The notes under the pieces: model-generated
Seen by the model: only the letters and a program-made list of their open reading frames with translations
The model's database searches: none
What the model was told of the DNA's origin: nothing
Shown here: one piece after another, positions 35,227-44,381 of the stretch
How the letters are laid out: every line of letters starts with the position of its first letter
Position numbering within the stretch: the first letter of the stretch is position 1
Position numbers and translations under genes: made by a program
Assembly (NCBI GenBank): GCA_002633025.1
Contig: NMRB01001159.1
Span: forward strand, 111,489-175,488
Reading direction: 5' to 3'
Source: Notospermus geniculatus
Lineage: Eukaryota; Nemertea; Pilidiophora; Heteronemertea; Lineidae
DNA length: 64,000 nt

Positions 35227-35330
35227 TGCTGCATTCAGCAAGAATGCAGCAATTTATCCCGGCATCATCCCCTGTTCATGCAGGGGATGATGCCAGGTTC
35301 CAATGTTGGTTGGAACCTGGCTGAGGCAAA
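35227..35330. repeat. Three consecutive short hairpins
   Basis: TTGCTGCATTC/GAATGCAGCAA, GGCATCATCCCCTG/CAGGGGATGATGCC and AGGTTCCAA/TTGGAACCT follow each other directly after the MITE at 35044-35222. Confidence 0.6.
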
Positions 35331-35826
35331 GTTTGAGGGGTTCGAAAACCAAACGGAGAGGAGAGTTGTCAGCTGTTTAGCCAAGGTTTTAAGTCCTGAT
35401 AGTAAACAAGTGATAGTGTGCCTGCCCAAATAATAAAAAAACAAATATATTGTCCTGTCATGGGTTGCCCTCTTTCTATGTCCGTTCTCTGAATAAACCA
35501 ACCTACTGCCGTGATTGCTTGTCAGGTATCGGCGCTTTAGGATGTATCAACATTTGTAGAGGCTAGACGATTGCATATCAGTTTCAGGTAATTCAGGCCT
35601 ATTATATTAGCCTTGCAGCATTTCTTTCTAAGATAATGCAGCCACTGCCTCATGGGAACATATCACACAGAAAAAACAAACAAAAAGTCAGGTGTACATC
35701 CACAATGCTTACCATTGACTTAAAGATTCTCCTATTCCTGGAATGTAAAACTTTAAAAAACCTAAGAAAAACAAAATTGTGCAAGTATGTATACCTGATC
35801 TATAGTTTCAACCTCTCCCTTTTCAG

Positions 35827-35933
35827 ATAAGCAAGCTTGAAGAGGAACTGGCTGCAAAAAATAAAGCATTTAAATTGTTGGAGGAGAAATTAGAGACCCA
35901 GCAGGATTATGAAGAGATGAGGCGCGAGTTAGA
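35827..35933 (+). CDS. cux1: CUX coiled-coil exon (35 residues)
   Basis: Exon of 107 nt starting at phase 0 after a CCTTTTCAG acceptor and ending at phase 2 at a GA|GTGAGTG donor. It encodes a coiled-coil segment beginning ISKLEEELAAKNKAFKLLEE and ending EEMRRELE, where the last Glu codon is completed by the next exon. It aligns with vertebrate CUX1 ISQLEQQLSAKN and LKQLEEKL (recalled). The donor is placed at AGA|GTGAGT because the next exon supplies the missing G of the GAG codon. Confidence 0.92.
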
Positions 35934-36486
35934 GTGAGTGCATGGCTCTTCGTAATTTTCTTGGCCTTCACCAAACTTGCCCATTGTCTTCAAACTAATT
36001 TATGGCATCTTTGGTGTACCGTCATGTCATGTAAATTTTAAAGACCAGAGCCCACCAAACAAGTCGTTGGATGTGTTGTCAAGACCTCTGAAGCCAAAAA
36101 GTGGCTGTGCATTTTCCAATGAAGTCATTGATAATGACAAAGGCATTTTAGAGTCGTAAACATTGGTCACTTTCACAGAATCTAAGTGTTGAAACTATTG
36201 GTATTTTCAGTTGAAAAAGGTATGAAATGACTAAAGTCTGTTGCACTTTAGGTTAGAGACTTTTGCACTTGTTCACCTTGTCAATTGCAATGATCAGAAA
36301 CCTGCATAACCAACAATTACTTTGTCCATCGCACCTTACTTACTAACGGATGCATACCAAAGTATTATACTCTGAGTCAGCCGTAGTCAGTCAGGTGTAA
36401 TGGACAATGTTATGGTGGGTAACGAGGTTTTCCGGTCACTAGGAATGACAAATATCTGTACAGAGTGGAATGCACTTTACACCATC

Positions 36487-36735
36487 CAGGGTTTCCTCCA
36501 GAAATAAAACGATGGGGGGGGATGAATGCGGCCACCAGAGGCGGCTGCCCGGGTGGGAGGGGCTGGGGGCCTCCCCAGAAATATTTGGCTGAAAAAAACC
36601 CTGACTGGTTACAGTGTATTCAAAAAAATTCATTTCTCTGCAAATTGATGGGGGGGGGGGGTATATCACCCCCATCTCAAATCCATGCAGGGGATAAATC
36701 CCCCCCCCCCCATCTCGCATTGTATGAAAACCCTG
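36487..36735. mobile_element. 249-bp transposon next to a splice acceptor
   Basis: Inverted ends CAGGGTTTCC and GAAAACCCTG, flanked by a 5-bp duplication CCATC (36482-36486, 36736-36740). The inside has G-runs and C-runs (36651, 36701) that pair with each other. It ends 18 bp before coding exon 36754. Confidence 0.82.
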
Positions 36736-36753
36736 CCATCTCTTGCATTACAG

Positions 36754-36902
36754 GATCCTGAAGTCAATCGAGTTCTCAAATTCTTCTGACGAGTTTGTTG
36801 AATCGAGTAAAGGCAAAAGCCTTGAGATGTTATTGTTGGAGAAGAACCGTGCCCTACAGAGTGAGGTCACACAGGTCAAGGTCGCGAACAACGAATTGTC
36901 AG
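36754..36902 (+). CDS. cux1: CUX coiled-coil exon (LKSIEF/LLLEKNR segment)
   Basis: Exon of 149 nt. The first G completes a Glu codon, then it encodes ILKSIEFSNSSDEF through LEMLLLEKNRALQSEV and NNELS, ending at phase 1 at TCAG|GTAAGT. It matches vertebrate CUX1 ILKSMEF, EVLLLEKNRSLQSE and the LSG end (recalled). The acceptor is unusual: a 249-bp transposon with a CCATC target duplication ends only 18 bp before the exon, so the intron's branch point should be transposon-derived. The acceptor itself (TCTTGCATTACAG) has a weak pyrimidine tract. Confidence 0.93.
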
Positions 36903-38946
36903 GTAAGTGCATGGTTTGATTCTTAGTTAGTGACAGTAAGCTCCATTTAGATTGCATGTGCTGTGTTTCTGCATGTCAAGATATTAATGAAAGATGGTAA
37001 ACGAGGAATAAAATTCTGAAGGTTACATCAGGAATAAGTAAACGAAAGATTTTAGTGAAAAGATTGTGTTGAAGAGAGAGAGAGATGCGTGCAGACCAAA
37101 TGGAGCTTTAAGTTTGAGATATGACCAGTTTGTGCAGAATTCCTGTTCCATGAAGTGCGTAATATTTAGAGATTCACTACATCTGTTATCTGTATTGAAT
37201 ACTGGGGAGAACTCAAGAAAAAAATATTAAGCTGTGCGTGATGTCTTGAAATGGTACCTCCAGCTTGTATCTGTACGATGCAAAGCGTGAACACCGGGTG
37301 CAATCACGCCCTGTTTGTCTGAAAATGCACAAGTTGGGACGAATTCTGTACATTCTGTCCTCCTGCCTGTTATCTCAAAAAATATCGGGTAACAGAACAT
37401 GGTTTGATACGTGATGATTCTCTGTCCTCCAATTGAAAAGGCAGTGTTTCTACAATGAATCAGCGGGAGTACGATTGATACAAGAGCTCTGCAGTAGGCT
37501 GTGCCGTTGTTTCAATTGAGCATATTCCCACTGAAACAAATGAAGTTAGCCCGGGTTTACATAGAAGTATATGGTTTACGGACAAGTGCGCGAACAAAAG
37601 TTTCATGGTCATGAACCCTCTGTTATGCCATTGTTCGCCCACGTGTCCGTATACCGTACACCTCAATGTAAACCCGGCCTTACGGCCTTTTACCATTGGA
37701 GAATAAGATTTTAGATATTTGTTATCACTTTCACCTATATGTACACTCTCCCAATCTTCATCTTAACTCCAGAGGAATTATGGAATTGTGAAAGAACTTG
37801 GCATATAAATCTAAAACCAGCTTTAGTAGCGTTGTCAGATTTGCCGACTTTTCCAGAATTGCCTCTTTCTGACTGGATCTGATAGATCCTTCTACCTGTG
37901 GTCCCCAACTTGTCCTCCTCTCGGGTCCTCAAGAAATGCACAGCCAATGATCTCACCTCAGTTTATACTGTTTGGGCCAAGTGCCATGTGTTTACTAGTT
38001 ATTCGTTGTGCATTTCGAGACACCCACTGTAATATCAAGAACACGCAATCAAATGGCTTCATACAATTTCCAGAACTATATCGTCATGTGCACATACACC
38101 CTTGCTGTGGTTTGGATGGTTTGTTCCATACATGCATTTAAAAAACATTGCATTTTCAGATATTCTTAAAGCATGGATTGGAGTTAGTGCGATCTCATTG
38201 TCAATTGTCAAGTTTGAGTGGTCACCTCTCTATCAGTCAAGTTTCATCGACCATTTTTGTCAGATGATTCATAGGACATGTTGTGATGTCACTAGAAAAG
38301 GTCCTTGAAGTATTAAAAATCATGCAGAATCCCTCCTAATTCGATCGTCCTCTATAAAGTGTGCAAATTTTCTCTTCCTTCCTTGTAAAAATTGGAATCT
38401 CCCTTTGTCCCTCTAACGACTGAAAAAAACGAATAAATGCATTGAAAAATGAGTCAAAAATTGACTGCAAAGACTGTCTTAACAATGATTCTGAAGAAAA
38501 TTATCATCTTCATTATTACCGTAACAACAGTTAGATTGATAACAACTTGTGGGTATCAACAATCGTATATGACATAGTATTCACTAAACTGTAGGCTGTA
38601 GCTCACCTATAGCAATTTGATGCATTGTCCTATTGTTAGACGTAGGTGCTCTCAGCTTCAGGCGCCGCACATACTCCGTTCAGCCACTTCCGTCCATACG
38701 CAAGAAAGGTGTATATGCCTATGACTCTTTTTTCTACTTTTTGTTGTTGTGTCAAAACTTCTGTGGTTTCGTAACTTTTTTTTTCATCTGGGTCTGAAAA
38801 TTATCAGATTCACCAAACTCATCGTTTCAGCATCTTTGAGGAAACTTTACGAATATGAATTGCTCCTTTATTTTTGTGGAATTCTAAGCCAAGTGCATGG
38901 ATGTTGAAAGAGTTCATCCTCATGGCATGTCACACCTTTCTTGCAG
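36903..38946 (+). other. cux1: Intron before the CUT1a exon
   Basis: About 2 kb, AT-rich, with one MITE (37547-37682) whose ends are GCCCGGGTTTACAT / ATGTAAACCCGGC. A possible pyrimidine tract precedes TTTCTTGCAG at 38946. No further exon seen. Confidence 0.65.
37547..37682. mobile_element. MITE with CCCGGGTTTACAT ends
   Basis: Left end GCCCGGGTTTACAT then GGTTTACGGACAAGTGCG; right end CACGTGTCCGTATACCGTAC then ATGTAAACCCGGC. About 135 bp. Confidence 0.75.
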
Positions 38947-39573
38947 GTTTAAGTGGCAATGAAGTGAACGGCAGTGAAGTCAACGGTGAGAGCACCGCGG
39001 AACTAAGTAACACGGATAAATTTGCTAGCATTTTGGGAGAGGAAATCGCCGCGACGTATCAGACTTCCGAATCGCCGGTGGAGCACGAGTCAACGACGTC
39101 GCCAGCTGGAACGAACGAGGAGAATAAAGAAAACGAGGTGGATGAACCGTGTTTGGACTCTGTCGATTCCTCCAGTATGAATGGTGAAACGGCCACTGCT
39201 TGTGAAAATGGTGCTGATGGTGTTGAGATGAATCACGAGGATATGGAAACTGATGAGAAGGCCGATGAAGTGCCTGACGAGACTGTTGACGAATCAGAGA
39301 AAAAGCCTCTGGACGATTCGCCGTCGTTTCAAATCAACACTGCTGAGGTCGCTCGGCAGATTCGTGAGGTTATGAGTGCGCATAATATCGGTCAGAAGAT
39401 TTTCGCGAATCATGTTCTCGGACTATCGCAAGGGACTTTGAGCGAATTACTATCGAAGGCGAAACCGTGGGAACAGTTGAGCGAGAAAGGACGTGATTGG
39501 TACCGTAAGATGTATCTGTGGTGCCTGGACGAGAGGAATGTTCTGGCACTCAAAGCAATTGCATCGAGGAAAG
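38947..39573 (+). CDS. cux1: CUT1a exon: acidic linker plus first CUT domain
   Basis: Exon of 627 nt (exactly 209 codons, phase 1 to 1) between TTTCTTGCAG and AAAG|GTGAGT. The first ~130 residues are a low-complexity acidic linker rich in Glu, Asp, Ser and Asn, including SVDSSSMNGE. The CUT domain runs from about 39336 to the exon end, starting NTAEVARQIREVMSAHNIGQ, with the family core [16 protein letters not shown] and the end RNVLALKAIASRKG. It reads KAKPW where most CUT domains have the conserved KPKPW or RPKPW motif. It is CUT1-type by its LALKAI tail. The next exon is its paralog, about 70% identical in the CUT domain and also alike in the linker. The symmetric phase means it can be included or skipped freely. 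Confidence 0.95.
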
Positions 39574-39747
39574 GTGAGTCCATCTACTTTTATGGGAGGT
39601 TTAGTTTAACACTTTCTCTGCCAATTTATCTCCAATCTGTCAGTTTTCTAGAAATCAGTGGCAGACATCTGTGCGGACAAACTCTACATCGTCTATGACT
39701 CGTCTCTTAACTAATCTACCCCCGTCTCCAGCAGATAGCATTTCAGT

Positions 39748-40494
39748 GCTTCACATAAGACGGGCGCAATCATGCTCGCGCCCCTGCAGAGCTACCAACC
39801 CTCCCGTATTTAGTCCGAAAAATCACCCCCAGTACGGACGATACGGAAGTACCCTTCAAAAGTACGATTTTACCATGTCTACCAAAACTGTACAGTGAGA
39901 CCACACCACATGCTCACCAAACTGTAGTGAGACTTGGAAAGATGCAACATGGCGGCCATGACTGCATGGCGGCAATCTCATCGGATTTTTCATTCAGATT
40001 GTGGAAGTTTAGCATGTTTTCAACTGCTTCTTGCATATTTGACAGTTCATAAATCATGAAATAGTGTGTGTGGTCCGTATCTGGGGCTTTTTTGGCATGC
40101 GTATGTAGTATTGTGCAAGATTTCACTTGCGTTTTTACTAAGATTTCCAACAAGATGATGCAAGATTTGAACGCAAAACGGGGCCTACGCACGTTATCAT
40201 GGTTACCTAAACCCCTGGAATCAATCCGAACTGAGAGTACTGAAAGACCAAAAAAAAATCCGGAAAAATCGTGAAATTTCTGGAAAAATTCCGGAAGGCA
40301 TGAATCAGGGGTTGGCAGCTCTGCCCCTGTGCGCCCGCAAAATTGCACCGAGGAGCTCGCTTGACCATGCTCCTCAGCATCCTTGAAGTAACTGACCATC
40401 AAAATTTCATGAGTGTGAACAGCTCTCCTCAAGCTATTTGAGGAGCTCAACTGATTGAGCTCCTGCAGATTTCAAACATGAAGCACTGGCATTT
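39748..40494. mobile_element. Foldback region between CUT1a and CUT1b with nested element
   Basis: Outer ends CAGTGCTTCACAT / ATGAAGCACTG pair over about 13 bp (outer element uncertain). Nested inside is a clear 537-bp element, 39787-40323, with ends CAGAGCTACCAACCC / GGGTTGGCAGCTCTG and a 6-bp duplication CCCCTG (39781-39786, 40324-40329). No coding. It fills much of the intron between the two CUT1 exons. Confidence 0.65.
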
Positions 40495-40696
40495 GTGTCA
40501 AAGTTTCCCCGCATTCTGTTGAACTAATTATAAAATATTTGAAGAAATATTGTTCATATCAACCATCTGAAGAATTTTTCATCAAAATTATTTCCAATTT
40601 ATCTGCAAGGGTTTTAGAAAACTTCAGCAGATGATACTGCCTGCTCAAACCTCTGGTCAATAACTTAATATTACTTTCACTCTTTTCCTATTTCAG

Positions 40697-41215
40697 CATC
40701 TCGTGACTTCCCTCCACCGGACGACTTGGAGGCATTTGCTAATATGTATCAAGGACAGAACCTTGCAGCTTCGTATCAGATGACTAACTCAGGATCAGAA
40801 CCAGGCACACCCCCAGTGCTGCCACCTAGTGTTAAGATGGAGAAATCAATTGATTCTTCGATGGATTCCTCTAGTCTCAATGGAGAAAATAACGTGCTAT
40901 CTGAACAAATTGATGGTGTCGCCTTACAAAAACTACAAACTATTGCTCAGAAGGAGAGTAACAATTTACCATCGTTAAACACGGCCGACGTCTCGCAAAA
41001 GATACGCGAGATTTTGTCGGCGCATAATATTGGTCAGAGGTTATTTGCCAAACACGTGCTAAGTTTATCCCAAGGGACTGTCAGTGAACTGTTATCGAAG
41101 CCAAAACACTGGGATAAGTTGACAGAAAAAGGACGGGAATCTTATCGGAAAATGTTTGCCTGGGCATTGGACAGCAGGAATGTGCTGGCTCTGAAGGCCA
41201 TCTCTCCTAGAAAAG
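40697..41215 (+). CDS. cux1: CUT1b exon: linker plus second CUT1-type domain
   Basis: Exon of 519 nt (173 codons, phase 1 to 1) between TTCCTATTTCAG and AAAAG|GTACTT. The linker has SMDSSSLNGE, parallel to SVDSSSMNGE of CUT1a, and AASYQ parallel to AATYQ, so the whole exon and not just the domain was duplicated. The CUT domain (40978 to the end) starts NTADVSQKIREILSAHNIGQ and ends RNVLALKAISPRKG; my alignment with CUT1a gives 56 of 80 identical residues. The conserved Trp motif reads KPKHW instead of KPKPW. Canonical Cut/CUX proteins have three CUT repeats; including this exon would give four. The donor (GTACTT) is weaker than that of CUT1a. It may be used together with CUT1a or in its place. 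Confidence 0.94.
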
Positions 41216-41344
41216 GTACTTTCTTTGTCCTTTTCCCTTAATTTTGTCATATTTTCATTGATAGTAGTGAGTTCTTGCAACAGCTCGGTTAATAAGCTAT
41301 GACAAGGTTCAGCGAGGATTCCTTCGATAACCCTACTCCAACAA

Positions 41345-41718
41345 TAGTAGCATGTTCGATTACTTGCACCACACTTGGGGAAGCTCGGATATCGCGCATT
41401 GTGGAGCATGTGCAGTGAGGCCGAGTAAATGACCGATGTCGCGCCTGGTTAGAGTAAAGTGTCTTATGGCGTCTATGAAGAGCCAAGTAAGCGAACGGTC
41501 TCGCACCTGGCTCGAGTAAAGTGTCATTGCGCCAAAGCATATTTCCTCTTTTTCCATTGGCTGAATCAGCTTCGCCGCCATCTTTTCCCTAAGTAACCGG
41601 CTCAGAGGGTCGCTCACTTGGGCCAGGCACGAGTAAGCACGCGTTGTGACGTCAGAGCTAACAAGAACGATGTGGCGCTTACTCGGGGAAGCGAGGCACT
41701 AGTAATCGAACATGCTAT
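41345..41718. mobile_element. Foldback element after CUT1b
   Basis: Ends TAGTAGCATGTTCGATTACT and AGTAATCGAACATGCTATA are inverted repeats. About 374 bp, with inner pairing around GCGCCTGG/CCAGGC. Non-coding; short open frames on the minus strand are by-products. Confidence 0.75.
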
Positions 41719-41778
41719 AGGTGAATCATTGCTGAACGTTGACGTAGGCCTAACCGGGCAGCTGGGGAACTCGGTATA

Positions 41779-41996
41779 GACGATTCTCGAATTTGCAGAT
41801 CTGCACACTTCCGCCAAAATCTCAACCAGAACCTTGATCTGAAACTGGGTGACGCAACGCCATCCATGATTCAGCAATGGTCGAGTTTGACGCAACATCT
41901 TCGACGTCACTGTCGTGATGCAACATCTTCGAGGTCACTGTCGTGGGGTTGTCTGCATTACGTCATTCAGTTTCAGACCGAGGTTGTGGTTTTGTG
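41779..41996. mobile_element. Truncated MITE related to 26534-26765
   Basis: Starts GACGATTCTCGAATTTGCAG after TA, like the duplicon B element, shares CCATGATTCAGCAATGGTCGA and TTTCAGACCGAGGTTGTGG, but lacks the right end. It contains a short internal tandem duplication of a CATCTTCGA...GTCACTGTCGTG word. Confidence 0.7.
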
Positions 41997-42186
41997 TCAG
42001 AGAGCTCAGTTTCATTCAAAATTTTTCATGAATACAATACCCGAGTTCTATCTGTGTTTGACTCTGTGGAATTCATTGGACCTATTTACATGTAGTCATA
42101 CAGACTGAGGATTTTCATTCCTCTGAACGTGCAATTGGCTATGAACCTTGACATGAACATTACATATTCTTGTACATTCCTTTCAG

Positions 42187-42302
42187 GTTCAACACCTGTT
42201 GCTTCGCCGTATAAGCATGAAGACACACATACCGAGGAAAGAATTGCTCAAATCTTGAGTGATGCCCAGCAAGCTATGCAGGCCAAACAAGCGCAGGAAA
42301 AG
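42187..42302 (+). CDS. cux1: CUX linker exon between CUT1 and CUT2 (ERIAQILSDAQQAMQ)
   Basis: Exon of 116 nt, phase 1 in and phase 0 out, between TCCTTTCAG and AAAAG|GTATAC. It encodes a segment from TPVASPYKHEDTHTEE through RIAQILSDAQQAMQ to the end AKQAQEK. It corresponds to the short amphipathic helix that follows CUT1 in vertebrate CUX1 (SDEAIKSILEQAKRE type, recalled). The exon is flanked by introns largely made of MITEs (41345-41718, 41779-41996, 42355-42836). Confidence 0.9.
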
Positions 42303-42354
42303 GTATACATACATGAGGCAAGATTTAATTATTTCACTCTATCTTACTTCCTTT

Positions 42355-42836
42355 AAGCCTAGCGTACATCGCACTTGCAACTGGAAGCAACTGATCGGAT
42401 CCGTCGCTGGTGATGTACATGCTGCGCGCACATCGCAAATTCAGCAACTCAGTAAAACTAGGAGGATCCAATCAGTTGTCATATCCTGACCAAGTACATC
42501 GCACTGTAACTGGCAGCAACTCAGGTAACATCCAGGGTGTTGAGACTCAATGAGACTCGATTTCCTTCAGAAAACTGGCACTGATCAGTTGCAAGCCTGC
42601 GTACATTGCAGCAACTGAACAAAACTGGAAACAACTAGTCGCCAGAAAGTTGAACATGTGCAACTCGCGGCGACTGGCAAAATCTCAGTTCCAGCGAGTC
42701 GCAAGGGTACGTACATCGACCATTTCTGGCGACTGATCAGTCGCCTCCAGTTCCAGCTAGATTCTCCCAGTCGTCAGGTAGTTCAGTGGCGACTAGGTAG
42801 TTGTATCCAGACGCAAGTGTGGTGTACGCTAGGCTT
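42355..42836. mobile_element. 482-bp foldback with AAGCCTAGCGTACA ends
   Basis: Ends AAGCCTAGCGTACA and TGTACGCTAGGCTT are perfect inverted repeats, with a possible TTA duplication. The inside has several GCGACTG/CAGTCGC words. It begins 52 bp after the linker exon's donor. Followed by an ATC microsatellite (42845-42862) and the palindrome GTCCCGGTACCGGGAC. Confidence 0.78.
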
Positions 42837-43267
42837 TAGACTCATCATCATCATCATCATTAATGATATCGGTAAATGATAATGTGGTCCCGGTACCGGG
42901 ACTCAACACGCTATGTAATAACACAAAAAGAGAGCTGGCACCCAGATGGTTAATCCTCTGAAGAAATAAGAAATCTGGGACAGAATGGTTGCAGAGATTC
43001 TGAGTGGAGATGCCAGAAAACTAACGAAGTACAACTTGAAACAGACCTCTCTGAGCTCCTTTGAATTTTGCTATCGTACATTGTGCTTATTCCCCTGGGA
43101 CTTGGAGATGTTGGTATTGTGTGTGCAGCTGTGAGCCTGATTTGACCACAAATGTCCTTTACTTACACAAGAGCAATGAGGATACAAAATGTACATGTTT
43201 GCTTAGGATAGATAGTCTTGTCGTGAAATGTTAAATTCTGATGTTGTTCTTTTTCTTATTCTATTAG

Positions 43268-44381
43268 GCTCATATGGCTACTCACATGGTCAACAGTATC
43301 TACCAACAAGAACTGGCCAAAATGGCTCACAATTCTAATTTCAATGGTGCTTCTCCATATCATCATGGAGGGATGCCGCACGAACGGCAGCGAGAGAGGC
43401 CTAGGGATAAGGACAAGGAGAATCGCGGGCATAAGAAAGATCGGCGGGAGAGGAGCCGAACGACGAGTGAGGATCAGAGACTTCAAGATGATGCTGGCAT
43501 GTCGGAAGAGATCGTTCGGCGGATATATCAGAAAGAGTTGGAGAAGTTGGCTCAGGCGGCTCAGAGTATGGGCAATATGGCTGAATGTCGTATGTACCAG
43601 CAGGAGTTGGCGCGGCTGGCACAGAATGCTCAACAGGAGGAGCAGATGCATGCGCATCAGGAGAGAGAGAAACAAAACCACCATATGCCCCAGCATCACC
43701 CCCATCATCAAATGCACGAAGACATCAAACCGCATCTTAATAATAACCATTATGACTTTCACATTAAGAACGAACCACTCGATCTCTCCGATCACAGCTC
43801 ACAGATGAAGAGCTCGCAGAACCAATCAGATACTCAATCCACGTGTAGCGAGGGGAACCAGGATACAGCAAGGCATGCTGGGAGTGCCTTCTGCCTAGTT
43901 CGGCCCAAATCTGAGGGAATGCCGCTGGATGCGTCGTATCCGGTCAACTCTATGTCGCCATTGCAGCATATGCAGACGATTGCCAATTCGTTGGTGTCAA
44001 AGTCTCATATGCCCTTCCCTCCGCAGAAGCCTCTCAAAGCCGTACTACCACCGATCACTCAAGAACAGTTTGATTGTTACTCGACGATTAACACTGATGA
44101 CTTGGTCAAACGCGTGAAGGAAACACTCAGCCAATACTCAATCAGTCAGCGGTTGTTTGGTGAACACGTTCTAGGCTTGTCCCAGGGGAGTGTCAGCGAT
44201 CTTCTGGCACGACCCAAACCATGGCATATGTTGACGCAAAAGGGCAGGGAGCCGTTTATTCGGATGCAGATCTTCTTAGAGGATGCCGAAGCTATCCCGA
44301 AACTTGTGGCAAGCCAGTATAGAATCGCCCCCGACAAGTTGATGAGGAGTAACGCCCTCTATTTGGCAAATCACGTTGCAG
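43268..44381 (+). CDS. cux1: CUT2 exon with YQxEL repeats and His-rich linker
   Basis: Exon of 1,114 nt, phase 0 in and phase 1 out, between CTTATTCTATTAG and GCAG|GTATGT. In order it encodes three short helical repeats ([36 protein letters not shown]), with a basic Arg/Asp/Glu-rich stretch after the first, then a His-rich segment around [19 protein letters not shown], then NEPLDLSDH, a Ser/Gln-rich linker, and CUT2. CUT2 starts near 44090 ([20 protein letters not shown]) with the core [17 protein letters not shown] and GREPFIRM, all canonical. After CUT2 it ends with a short tail, [14 protein letters not shown] is similar to the CtBP-binding motif PxDLS, which would suit a repressor (inference). 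Confidence 0.95.

Noticed and set aside
43256-43795. Minus-strand ORF of 179 residues
   Set aside because: Antisense shadow of the CUT2 exon, low-complexity Leu/His-rich.
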